The translations under genes were made by a program, and so were the position numbers. The notes beneath the pieces are model-generated. The model ran no database searches and was not told where the DNA came from. It saw nothing but the letters and a program-made list of their open reading frames with translations. From Rebecca billardiae RCC1528 (Eukaryota; Haptophyta), in the NCBI GenBank assembly GCA_965240325.2, contig OZ251225.1:2542001-2606000 (forward strand): DNA of 64,000 nucleotides, given 5' to 3'. This document shows positions 38,888 through 49,797 of the stretch, in pieces (within the stretch, counting starts at the first letter, position 1; each line of letters begins with the position of its first letter).

Positions 38888-41511
38888 TCCCGATCCGGCA
38901 GCGAGTCCGGAATCCGCGGGCCCCTCCCGGTTTGACGCCTATGGCCCGGCCGCGCGCGCAATTCCATTGCATGAGAATTGCATCAAGTGCTACGTCTGTC
39001 TGTTCACGACTGACGATGTCAGTGCCGCCCGCACCGGCAGGCTCCGTTCAGTCGCGGGTCCACACCGGTCTGTGTAACTTGCTCCGCGCCATTTAGAGTG
39101 AACGGTCCGACTCACTCTGAGTCTGAGTCTAGTGCCACTCACCGCGCAGACTGCGTGCTGAATCCATGAGGCGGGCTTGATCGTTGTAAATATTATCCCA
39201 GGACTACTGATGCTACCACCGACTACCGAGTAAGTCCGCCCACGGGCCGCGACCGCCCCAGTACTCAGTAGGAGGCCCTGTGACGACTGGTGAGTGAACC
39301 GTCGTCCGACGACCGCTGCTATTGCTAAGACGGTAAGCCAGTGGCGAGCCAGCCGAGCAGTGCGGCTGCCCAGCCGCGGCTCGGGCCGAAACCGCGTGCC
39401 GCGTGATTCGGACCGAGCCTGCCACTGCGATATCGATCAGTAGTTGTTACTTGTTAGAAGTATATATAACTATCTTCAGACTATACTGCGCCTCACCGCG
39501 GACCGTGCAGGCGACCCCAGCGTCCCAGACTCGGCGACTCAGACTCACCCGATGCCAGCGGATCGCCGCCGGATCGCCGCGGGACAAGCGGAGTCAGCCC
39601 GCCACGGCGGCCGCGACCTCTCCAACGCGGACCGAAGCCCGTGCCCCGTATATGTATATATATGGCATCGCGCCATCGTCTATTACATCGGGCATAATAT
39701 TGCGACTTCCGCGTAAGTCGTAGACTCGTAGTTAGCTTCTGCGCTACAAGTGCTTAGTGTTCTGATCATCGGGTCACTGGCAGCGCAGGCGGTACCGCTC
39801 TCCCGCGGCTCGCAGTCCGCGGGCCGCCGCCCGGACGCCTGGACGGACCGACGCCGCGGGCGGCCACCCGCGGTTCAATCATTCATCGGCACTGATCTAC
39901 CGCGACGCCGTGACCCGCGTCTCCGACGGTCCGAGGCTGCCGGCGGACGCGGCCGGGCAGTCGGCACTGACGGTCCGCACTGGCCGCAGGCCCGCGCCGC
40001 CCGGGCCCGCAGTCCGACCTAGCAACATTGACTCTAATCAGCGACATCATTGACAAGTTAGCCGCAGACTCATCGTTAGGCTGCCATGTGACCGGGCCCG
40101 GCTCCGTGCCGCTCCGGCGGCGCAACAACCCGTGATACGCTCAGCGCCAGTATGCACTGTATTCAATATTAAGACCGGGCTGCTGGCTGGGCGGTGAGCT
40201 GGCGTAGTACGTGTCAATGAACAGGCTGCGCATCGGCCTTATCGGGCATTCAGACCGCTGCTGATCGGATCTTGGCAGCCAGGGCAGAACTCGTCAGGTA
40301 CGTCGACAACCCGAGGCTGTCCCGAGCGTCCTGCACCATGCCGCCGCCAGAGGCAGGTGAATCGTGCATGCGGAGGACGCCGGGACCTCAGCGGGGATTT
40401 CAATATACGTTGGCGCAGCGCATCAACATGGGCTCGGGAAACCACTGCATTTGGCTTTGCGACTCGCCTACCGCGGCTTGCGGCTCAGGTCGCCAGCCCA
40501 TCTACCGATGGCTGAGTGCCAGCGGGATGCCGCAAACGACGGTGCTCTGCAAGTCGCGCGGCGCGGAGGGCCTGACGACGCGCGTGCACGCGCGAGCATG
40601 GCGTGCGCGCTGCACTGACTGATCCGCCTGCAGTACCAAGCCCTGTGCCGCTGCAGCCCACGCGCGGTCGAGTCGAGACCGCTAGGGCGTGCAGCCGTGT
40701 CAGCCGTCCGCACCAGCCGCGGCGGCCACCTGCTGCACGGCTGGCGGAACCCACGGTCGCGCGCGCGCGCGCGCGTGGCGGGCGGCCATGCGTGCGTGCG
40801 CCCGCTACGCGCGCCGCTTCACCCGCTGGCGCCGCACGGAGGCATCGCGATCCGCGGCAACCACTACAGGTGGTCGCTCCTCTGATGTCGCTCATGATGA
40901 TGAAGCAAGGTACTTGGAGTAAAGTATTTTACGATTGCAGTCCTACAGTTTACTCAGAATATGAGACGCACACAGCTCAGGCAGTAGGCGAGATCGAGTT
41001 GCGAAACAATAGAATCTTCTGATGTGATTAAGGTTCTCGTTTTTCCTCCACGACCAGCTGCACTGCACACTGATCAAAAGTTGTTCCGAGGAAAGTGAGC
41101 GGGTGTTCAAAAGAAGGTAGTTTTGGCCTGCCGAGTGCCGACTGCGCTATGTGGCAGCTTCGGCAAGTTTTGTCCCACATCATAGCGGCCATCGCGGCCC
41201 ACGACCTACCGCGATGTTGATTGGCCAGTGGCCTTCGACAAGATTCACCTCGGATGAAGTTAAACAGGCCGTTTCGCAGAAAAGAGCCTACGATACGTTC
41301 TGAGGAAACTTCTTTCCCATTCGGATGAACTCTAAATGAACTTCGGTAGTATATAATTTGCTCCCAATGACTACGGCCCTTGCAATGACGTCTTGATGAA
41401 AGGGCGGGGAGGAAAGGGCTGTGACCTTGCAGAGGCAATCTCCGGCACACACCCCACAGCCCCGAGGAGTGCACAGGTGGACAGCCGCCGCGCGCTCGGA
41501 GTTGACGTCTG
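38888..41511. other. Intergenic between HAD paralogues
   Basis: 2.6 kb without a supportable gene. AT-rich patches occur at 39455-39480 and 39640-39700. The dispersed repeat copy 2 is at 40943-40996. Confidence 0.5.
40943..40996 (+). repeat. Dispersed repeat, copy 2
   Basis: CTACAGTTTACTCAGAATAT, GAGACGCACACAGCTCAGGC and AGGCGAGATCG: the cleanest copy of the family also seen at 29104 and 59822. Confidence 0.7.
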
Positions 41512-42570
41512 ATGACGTCGCCACACCTTGGCGCCGCGAGCGCCGCGGAGACAGCTGATCGGGCCCGCCTGATCTTTCTTGACCTCGACGGCGTCATCTG
41601 CTGCAACAACTACGCACACCTCGAGCCGGACAAGCTCGAGCAGCTGCAGCGCGTCGTCGCCGCGACGGGCGCCTGCGTCGTGCTCTCGTCTGATTGGCGT
41701 CGCGGCGCACAGATGAAGCGCATTGCACGCACGGCGCTGCGTAACTACGGCATCCGTATGATCGGCTCGACGCCCTGCCACCAGTCGCATCTTCACCTGC
41801 GCCCGCAGGAGATCACGACGTGGATCTCAAACTACAAGTCCGCCACCGAGTACGGCATCTCCAAGCCGGCGCTCGGCAGCTGGATCGCGATTGACGACCG
41901 CTGCCTCACGGAGGAGTACGGCGGTCGTGATCTCGTTGGCCACTTCGTGCAGACAGAGTACGCGACGGGGCTCACCGAGGACGTGGCGAACCACTGCATC
42001 CAGGTGTTGCTCCAGCCCGCTGATCACGACCCCGCGGCCGACGGCTTGTCAGACGGCGCGCCGCTGCCGGGGACGGAGCGGGAGACGAGCGTGTACATGA
42101 CACGCGCCGAGGTACCCGCCGTGCCTGCGGCCTTCTCCGCCCGCACCTTCGCGCTCGGGCGGCTCGAATCGCTCAGCAACCGCCTCTCCGGGCCACGGAT
42201 CGGCTCGGCGCTCCGCATGCGCCTGCGCGCCCCAGAGCAGCAAGCGCAGCAGGAGCAGCCCGCGGCCGTGCCACCTCCGCCAGATGGGAACGTGTTAACG
42301 CATGGTGGGTTGCCCGTCAAAGCTCATGACGAGGACTCCGACCTCAATCTGTCGGTTCCGCACAGGCCGCAAAACAGGGCGGCGAACCCGACGGCAGGCA
42401 GACGCGCGCGGCCGCGAACGGGCGACCCCAACTCTGCGTCCATGGGCAACCTCGTGGCCGAAGCGTCGCGCGCTGATGCGCAGTTTGCCACGCCGGAGCA
42501 ACGGCGCATGTCGTCGCCGATCATGGTCATGGCCTCGCCACCGGCAGTCGCGCTGGCCGTCTCCGACTGA
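41512..42570 (+). CDS. HAD-fold phosphatase, Swiss-Army-Knife RNA-repair type (paralogue 2)
   Basis: 352 residues and a close relative of the gene at 37760. Motif I is LIFLDLDGVICCNN with D24 and D26, motif II is ACVVLSSDWRRG, and GSWIAIDDRCLTEEYGG is the acidic motif. Between motifs, CHQSHLHLRPQEITTWI replaces the CRPQLLPVRPQEILAWM of paralogue 1. The catalytic half is strongly conserved while the tail is not, except for TFALGRLES and ADAQFATPEQRRM. Same strand, 2.6 kb downstream, single exon: a tandem duplication followed by tail divergence. Reaction as for paralogue 1; substrate unknown. Confidence 0.82.
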   Translation: MTSPHLGAASAAETADRARLIFLDLDGVICCNNYAHLEPDKLEQLQRVVAATGACVVLSSDWRRGAQMKRIARTALRNYGIRMIGSTPCHQSHLHLRPQEITTWISNYKSATEYGISKPALGSWIAIDDRCLTEEYGGRDLVGHFVQTEYATGLTEDVANHCIQVLLQPADHDPAADGLSDGAPLPGTERETSVYMTRAEVPAVPAAFSARTFALGRLESLSNRLSGPRIGSALRMRLRAPEQQAQQEQPAAVPPPPDGNVLTHGGLPVKAHDEDSDLNLSVPHRPQNRAANPTAGRRARPRTGDPNSASMGNLVAEASRADAQFATPEQRRMSSPIMVMASPPAVALAVSD

Positions 42571-44370
42571 CTCCGGCCGCTGGGTGGTCCCGACGGTGTG
42601 CGCAAGTGGCGCGTCCATCGTCCAGAGCTGACAATTCAAGTTGTCCTGGGAGTGCACTTTGCAGGCACAGATCCACGGGATGCCGACAGCCGAGCGTCCG
42701 TCTCAGTCGCTCGCGGGTGTCGCCGCCCCGGGCGGCGCCGTCACAGGTGCCACTGGACACGACTGTCCCAGCCGAAGGGAATGGTTGTTGTCCGGTGGCG
42801 GTGTCATCCGATCAATTGCCGTGAGTGTCGCGCGTGCCGCCGCCGCGGGCTCACGCCCACGGCCAGCTGGCAGCTGACAGAGCCGCACAGGTCTGCAGGG
42901 CGCCGCGCAGACTGCCATATATATATGATGTCGCGGAACCTGTCGACCGTAGATGGTTTCGAAAAAATATGTTATTATTCGGGCGCAGGGTCTGATGACT
43001 GTCTGACGCGGCAGACGACGGCAGTTTTTTTTTGACGGTCCCAGCATTCCGATAATCGGTGCCATGTGACAGACTGCGCAGGCTCTGGCTTCGGTTGACC
43101 CCTGCCAAGTGCCAGGGCAGAGACGGGCAGTGTGAGCTCCTTCTAATGAAGACACTCGTGAAAACTGCACAGGAGGACCTCATCAATGGATGCCTAGATG
43201 ATATGAGTATGATTCGACTTCAGAGCGATATATTAATTGGGCCAGCAACAAGCACTTCCTCTATAGTTCAGACTCTATTTTAATACTATGTGTTTGAAAC
43301 CCTGATTTCAGACTCTGGACAGAACACGGCCTCCGCGGGAGCGATCCGGATGCCACCGTAGCTAGTGGAAATGTGTCACCGGACTGGCGGGTAGATTATA
43401 GCTATATGAAAATTATAGAGTCTGAAGTAGCTAGTCACAACTGCTGATGACGACGACTGATTTATAATATTTATGGCCCGCGGTGCAGGGCGGAGCGCGC
43501 AGCGTGGAGCCCGCACCAGCGGGCCCGAACCACGTTTCAAAAAGATCTTTGATCAAGAAAAAAGGGACGGGGGGCGATTTTTAGGGCTGGCGGAGACCGA
43601 GTTTCGAGTTTTTGAGATCGCATAGAGAGGTCTATTAGGCCGAAAATAAGCGCGTCCAGCTCATTCCCTTAAGTAAAGTGCGATCTGGACGTCAGCTGGA
43701 CGTGACATTAACGTAACGGTTCGTTACGAGCGCGATTTTGTGGGTAGACTCTCGTTCATGTGTGATAGTTTGCCTCCGCCTTGATGAATATGAACTTGGC
43801 TTCGCGGCGGTTGGTATCTAGAGTCTAAAACCCGCAAGCCTTATTGAAAATACCCGCGCAGCTATTCGTTGCCAGCCCATTCCATAGTCACTGACTTACC
43901 GAGCTGGCGAGCTCAAAACCTGCCGTCGTCGCAAGGACGACGTGCTGTGCAGGTTTCTTCTGCTGGGGTGGCGAGCGAGCCTCGACGACTCTTGGTTGGT
44001 CCGCAAGGGGGCGCTCGATGGGCAGGTGCGCGTGGCAAGTGCCGAGTGGCGCCTGGAGCGCGCGTCTGCGGCGGGTCCCGACGGCCGTCGACATCGCGTT
44101 CGTGCCCGCTCACTAGTCACTCCGCACGCCCCTGCCGCGCCCTGTCGATGCCTGCGCGGCCGGCCGGCGCGCGGCCGCGCCGCCGCCGCCGCAGCCGCCG
44201 CCCTGTGTTCGGGCTCTCGCAAGCTCGGGGGCAGCGGCGCATGATGCCGGACTGATCGATCTCGGAGTCTCCGACTTCACCACACGCCCCCCTTGCCATG
44301 CCTCTCCGCCAGGGTCTCCCAGAACTCTTCTTCAGAGCAGGCGCAAGTCGAACTCGGAACTGGCCGCGGC
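42571..44370. other. Intergenic with a low-GC island
   Basis: No gene seen. About 43150-43870 is markedly AT-richer than the rest of the window and contains overlapping small palindromes near 43540 (AAAGATCTTT, TTGATCAA) and CTGGACGT twice near 43690. Confidence 0.5.
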
Positions 44371-44880
44371 CCCGCGCGCCGTCGGCTCCCCGTGGCTGTC
44401 AGCTCCGCGTGGCCTGGGCGCCTGGCGTGCCCAGAGCTGGCCGTGCCTCTGCGACGCGTGCCGAGCCTGACCGAGGTGTGTCACCCCGTGCACGCGCGGC
44501 GCGCGCAAGCACCGGTGCTGCATGGCTGCTCGCACCGTGCTCCCTGGCTCGCGGTCAGTCAGCTCGGCCGCGTGGTGCCTGGTGTGCACGTAGAGTCGCG
44601 CTCATGCGTCGCTCACGCCTCGCGCCCGCCTGTCGGCCGTCGCGCAGGCGCGCAGGTCGAACCCTACTGACCTGCAGATCATCTACTCCTGCGCTGCTGG
44701 CGTCGCGGCGACGACGGTCAGCGGCAGGCCCGAACGAACGGTCGAATCCGCGCGGTCCCGCGCCGTCCGGCTCCCTGGCTGTCAGTCAGCTCCGCCGGTG
44801 GCCTGGCGTGCAAGAGTCGCGCTCGTGCGTCGATCACGCCGAGTCGCATCCGCCTGTCGGCCGTCGCGCACGCGCAGGGG
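44371..44880 (+). repeat. Three imperfect direct repeats
   Basis: A segment with GGCTCCCTGGCTGTCAG, CAGCTC, GTGGCCTGGCGTGC and, in copies 2 and 3, AGTCGCGCTC plus CGCCTGTCGGCCGTCGCGCA recurs at about 44371-44435, 44539-44656 and 44760-44880. Copies differ by substitutions and indels. Confidence 0.65.
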
Positions 44881-45219
44881 GTCAGGTAAGGGCCGTCTGT
44901 GATGAGGGCAGCTCGGCCGACGACCGACATCCACACTCGGCGCACGCCGGCGGCGGCGCGGCGCTGGGGCGGCGCGCCGCTGGATGGAGTCTAGTTACAC
45001 GTGTACGGGACGACTGCGACGGAGGGTGCACCGCCACCGCGGGCCCCGAACTACGTTCGTTCTACGGAAAAGGACCGCGGAACGCGGTCATTAGAATTAG
45101 TCCACCGCCGCGACACCCTGCTGGCCCTGAGGGCCCTGCGCGGGCACTTCGTCCCGGGAACTCGTCATTATTCCGACCGTTGGCGCCCGATTCAGACGAT
45201 GATTGAGTCGATATAATGA

Positions 45220-45777
<558 letters not shown>

Positions 45778-48153
45778 TCAGCCTCGAGCCCCGCGAGCGC
45801 GTGCGCGAGCGCCACGCCCTCGGCCCGCCTGCGGGAGCGCGACGCCACCCGCCTGCCCCATATCGGCGCCGCCGCCGCCCTCCTGGATGGACGCGCCCGC
45901 CCGCACGTGGACCGCGATGTCGCGCCTCTGCTCGACCGCCTCCTCACGCTGCGCCCGCGCGCGCGCGCGCCGCTCGCGCAGCACGTCGAGTCGCGCGCGC
46001 TCGTCGCGCTGATCGGAGAGCAGCCGCGCGTTGAGCGCACGCAGCGAGCCGAGGGCGGCCTCCTCCGCGGCGAGCGTCGCCTCGGCCTCGCCGACGCGCT
46101 CGGCGTGCTCAGCCTCGGCGCGCGCGCGCGCCTCGAGCTCGGCGCGCGCCGCCGCGATCCGCGCGCGCAGCTCGTGCCGCTCAGACGCCGCCGCCTCCGC
46201 GCGCTCCGCGAGCAGCGGCTCAAAATGGCCGCGCTGCGCCTCGAGCTGCGACGCGAGGAGCAGCGAGAACTCGTGCACGACACGCTCGACGGGCGTGGCG
46301 GCGGCGGGCACGGGGGGCGGCGGCGTGCCGCGCCACGCGTGCTGCGCCGCGTCGGCCGCGTGCGCGCCGCGTGCGCTCGGCTCGGCGGCGGCGGCGGCGG
46401 GCGCGGCCAGCTCGAGCGGCGACGGGGTGGCCGGCGCGCGCTCCCTGGCTGTGGGCCGCCGCGGCGTCGCGGGCGCGAGCGCGAGCGCTTCCCCCGCGCC
46501 GACGGCGCCGCGTGGCTCGTCGGCGTGCTCCGCCTCGAGACCCGGCTCCGCCGCGCCGCCCGCCGCGCCCCCGCCGCGCTCCGCCGCGGGCATCGCGACG
46601 GGCGTCCCATCCAGCTTGCTCAGCACGAGCCGGTCGACAAAGTCCGCGCCCGCATAGTCCCACACGCGCCGCACGCCCGTCGACTCTTGCTCGAGGCCCA
46701 TTGCGTACCGATGGCCTGTGCGCTCGAAGTGCGAGCGGGCGTGGCCGTCGCCGCCGCCCGCGGCGGCGGCGGCGGGCGGCACGGCGCTCGACGACGCCCC
46801 GCCCTCGCCGCGCAGGCAGCCGATGTGCCCGCACACCACGCAGATCAGGTTGGCGACGGTGGCGGCACACTCAAAGCACGCGCTCTCCGAGCCACTGCTT
46901 GAGTGCTCGCCGTGCCGGCACACGGGGCAGCCGTCGGAGACGCGCGCCCAGCGCGTGAGGCACGCGACGTGGAAGGAGTGGTTGCACGTGGTGGTGAAGA
47001 CGGCCGACGGCGCGGGCCCGTCGGCCGACGGCTCCAGCCGCTCGAGGCACACAGGGCACGTCGGCGCCTCGCCCAAACCGAGCCGCTCGGCGCCCGGCGC
47101 GCCGCCGACGCCGCCGTCCGCCGAGGCATCCGGCAGGGACTCGGCGTCGCCGCCGTGCCGGTGCGCTCCGCCGCGGTACGCGCTGGGCCAGAGCATGACC
47201 GGCTCGGCCACGGCCGCCGCACCCACCGGCGAGCCGCCCCGAAGCGCCGCGTTCGACGGCTCGAAGGCGAGCACGGGCAGCACGCGCGCCGCGCCCGGCT
47301 CAAGCGACGAGAAGCGCGCGCCGTCAAACTGCGCGCGGAAGGCCGCCGCGGCGCTCGGCGCGCCGAACTCGAGGAGGACGACGTTGAGCTTCTCGCCGGG
47401 CCGATCACGGCCTGCCTCGGCGCGCATCAGCCGCACGTGCCGCACCGCCGCGAGCGCGTGCCCGAGGAAGCGCACGAGCTCGACGCCGACGAGATACGAC
47501 GGAGCGCCGAGCATGCACACTGCGCTCGTGTCACCCGCAGGCTCGGCCGCGCCCACGTCGAGCGCGAGCACGACGCCGGAGTGCACCTCGATGGTGGGGT
47601 TGCCCGAGGAGACGCGCACGGCGAGCGACCGACCCGCGGCGAGCGTGGCGGGGCCCGGCTCCGGCTGCGACGGCCCCGCCGCCGAGGCCGCCGCGGCCGC
47701 TGGCCGGCCGATGCTGAGCGAGACCCGAGCAAGCGGTGCCAAGCCTGCCGCCGGCGGTGCGAGCGACTGCTCGGTGCCATCGCGCGTGCTCGTCGAGACG
47801 CGCAGCTCCACGCCCACCCAGCATGCATGCCCCTCCCTCGGCCCGCGCTGCTCCGCGTCCGCCGGCGGCGAGTCGGGCGAGGAGAGCGGGCGGAAGGTGC
47901 GCTCCGGAGGGGACAGATGCTGGCCGGCGTGTGCGCCGCCGCCCAGCGCGGCACCCAGCGTCGCGCCCTCGAACCAGCTCGGGGACGGCGAGCCCGAAGG
48001 CGGCCCGGCATGCGCGAGCGCGGGCAGGTGTGGCGAGGGGGAGCGGCTGCGCGAGCGCTCCGTCTGCGCTGGCTGGTCAAGCAGCACGCGCGTCGGCTGG
48101 GTGAGGTGCGCGGGCGTCACGCCGCCGCCGAGGTCGAGGTGGAGCTTGAACAT
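45778..48153 (-). CDS. BRAP: BRAP (BRCA1-associated protein / IMP)-like RING E3 ligase
   Basis: 791 residues with the full BRAP domain order. The BRAP2 RRM-like domain is at about 210-295 (YLVGVELVRFLGHALAAVRH, LNVVLLEFG). A RING-H2 is at 366-412 (CPVC...CNHSFHVACLTRW...CPVC). A UBP-type zinc finger at about 426-525 has C426, C429, C438, C441, C446, H471, H475 and H481, then RRVWDYAGADFVDRLV. An Ala/Glu/Arg coiled coil covers about 620-760. Animal BRAP is a Ras-responsive ubiquitin ligase that dampens KSR/MAPK signalling and retains NLS cargo in the cytoplasm; that role is only inferred here. The N-terminal 200 residues are disordered and specific to this protein. The Gly/Arg-rich last 45 residues may reflect an unrecognised splice. 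Confidence 0.88.
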   Translation of the reverse strand: MFKLHLDLGGGVTPAHLTQPTRVLLDQPAQTERSRSRSPSPHLPALAHAGPPSGSPSPSWFEGATLGAALGGGAHAGQHLSPPERTFRPLSSPDSPPADAEQRGPREGHACWVGVELRVSTSTRDGTEQSLAPPAAGLAPLARVSLSIGRPAAAAASAAGPSQPEPGPATLAAGRSLAVRVSSGNPTIEVHSGVVLALDVGAAEPAGDTSAVCMLGAPSYLVGVELVRFLGHALAAVRHVRLMRAEAGRDRPGEKLNVVLLEFGAPSAAAAFRAQFDGARFSSLEPGAARVLPVLAFEPSNAALRGGSPVGAAAVAEPVMLWPSAYRGGAHRHGGDAESLPDASADGGVGGAPGAERLGLGEAPTCPVCLERLEPSADGPAPSAVFTTTCNHSFHVACLTRWARVSDGCPVCRHGEHSSSGSESACFECAATVANLICVVCGHIGCLRGEGGASSSAVPPAAAAAGGGDGHARSHFERTGHRYAMGLEQESTGVRRVWDYAGADFVDRLVLSKLDGTPVAMPAAERGGGAAGGAAEPGLEAEHADEPRGAVGAGEALALAPATPRRPTARERAPATPSPLELAAPAAAAAEPSARGAHAADAAQHAWRGTPPPPVPAAATPVERVVHEFSLLLASQLEAQRGHFEPLLAERAEAAASERHELRARIAAARAELEARARAEAEHAERVGEAEATLAAEEAALGSLRALNARLLSDQRDERARLDVLRERRARARAQREEAVEQRRDIAVHVRAGASIQEGGGGADMGQAGGVALPQAGRGRGARARARGARG

Positions 48154-48533
48154 GCAGGCGACACGGGCGGGCCGAGGGGCGTGCGCTCACGACCGTCAAA
48201 CTCGCCGTCTCGCAGCGCGCGCACTCCCAGCCCGGACGACACCGCCGCGCCTCGGCGCGTCCGCCACAAAGCCCCTCGATCTACAATGGCGGACGCCGGC
48301 GAAACACGCCAGCAAGGCGTGCAGCAGCACAGGCGCCAGACGCCTGGTCCAGCTCGGGAGCCGGACAGGAAGCACTGGACCTCGGCCGCCGTTGCGAGGC
48401 TACAAAACAGTGCGAAAGCGAAGACCGCACGCGATTCGCGAGCTGTTCTTCAGCACCGCCCTCGCACCAGCTGTGCTCGTACACGCCAGCGAGAGACCCG
48501 CACTCGGACCCGCGGCAAGGAATCGTCGTCGCC
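48154..48533. promoter_or_regulatory. Divergent intergenic region, BRAP / fuseless-like
   Basis: 380 bp between head-to-head ATGs. Promoter function is inferred from geometry; no motif recognised. Confidence 0.4.
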
Positions 48534-49199
48534 ATGCCGTTCCAGCTGCCCTTTCGGTCGCTCAATCGATTCGGCGCCGCGCGCGCGCGCGTCGTGGCCG
48601 CAGCGTCTAAAGACTTCTTTGCGGGATGGCACCTGGCGTCACTCACAAAAGGCTTCCTCAAAGCCTCAGTGCGCACCTCTGGCTTGCCAGAGCTGCTGAC
48701 GCACCAGATTGCCGTCACGTGCGGCGTGGCAACGTTCTGGCGCGGCGCGTGGTACATGATGGACGCCATCTTCCCCGATGACGTCCTCACGTCGGGAATC
48801 TGCTCCATCGCCATTGGCACGGCCACATTCGCGGTGGGTCAGAGTCTCGTGAGCCCGGTTGTGGTCAGCAACGTCTCCGGCAGGCGGTTTGCGCCCTTGG
48901 GTCGCATCCTCGCGCTCTACACGCTCAGCCTGTCGTGCATCGCCATGTGGCGCGGGATATGGTGTATCAACGACGCGGTGAGCGAGCACGTTGCCGGCCT
49001 ACGAATCGATCGGCACCTCTTCTACTCCGGACTAGCCAGCCACTTCTGCGCCTTCCTCTTCCTGCTTCCGTTGGGCCGATTCTCAGCTGTCGTTGCGGCT
49101 CCAGCGAAGAATGCGCTGCTCGGTGACCGCGGCCTGTGGTTTGGCGATATGCGGCGTCTAGCTTGGGTTGATTGGAGCATCGTGCACTTCCGCCGATGA
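48534..49199 (+). CDS. Fuseless-like multi-pass membrane protein
   Basis: 221 residues with about five hydrophobic helices and an internal duplication of the motif W-R-G-x-W-x-x-(N/M)-D: WRGAWYMMDAIFPDD at about residue 68 and WRGIWCINDAVSEHV near 139. This double motif is the hallmark of the fuseless (Fusl) family, conserved in animals and protists. In flies it organises presynaptic calcium channels; its role in algae is unknown. The N-terminus is basic and amphipathic. Single exon. Divergent from the BRAP gene. Confidence 0.6.
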   Translation: MPFQLPFRSLNRFGAARARVVAAASKDFFAGWHLASLTKGFLKASVRTSGLPELLTHQIAVTCGVATFWRGAWYMMDAIFPDDVLTSGICSIAIGTATFAVGQSLVSPVVVSNVSGRRFAPLGRILALYTLSLSCIAMWRGIWCINDAVSEHVAGLRIDRHLFYSGLASHFCAFLFLLPLGRFSAVVAAPAKNALLGDRGLWFGDMRRLAWVDWSIVHFRR

Positions 49200-49797
49200 G
49201 ATCTCGCCGATCGTCCCACCTAAGTTGAATACATGCCGCAGCGATGATCTCGTTGAAGACGCGCCCACGCGGCGAAGGTCGCGCCTTTGTACCTTTGAAT
49301 TTGACGACGACGATGGAAGTCCGCCGAAGCCTGCCGTCGTGACACTCGTGTCCGGCCCGCGTGTGAATTGTGATTGACTCATTTGACTCCCGACTCCGGC
49401 ACTCAGCCACGACTCCGGCCCGACGACCGACTGGCGACTTGACCGAGTGTCGGACGAGACGACGGACGACGGCCCCCGCCTCCACGGCTCTGTAGCTACT
49501 GAATCAGATGATAGTAATAACGCAGAGTCTGTGCCGCCCGTACTCTGAGCACAGTCACTCGGATGGGCCGCAGTGCTGCCAGTACGGAGTTTGCGGCGCG
49601 GACGTGCTTATTACCGCGTACTGTTTTGACAGTGTAGTTTGCGGACGTGATGGTCCCATCACGCGGCAAGACGCCAAGGGCAAGAGCCAAGACCGGCGCG
49701 GGCCGAAGGCGAAGTCTCGTCAGACTCATCAGTGGCGCAGTAATAATAATATAATATATATATAATATATATATAATTTATTGATGATCGCGTGCGG
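49200..49797. other. Intergenic, no gene seen
   Basis: Between converging 3' ends. Holds an AT-rich TAATAATATAATATATAT-type tract at 49741-49782. Confidence 0.55.

Noticed and set aside
44298-45206. 302-codon open frame
   Set aside because: Covers the imperfect direct repeats, has no domain, and its composition resembles non-coding GC-rich sequence.
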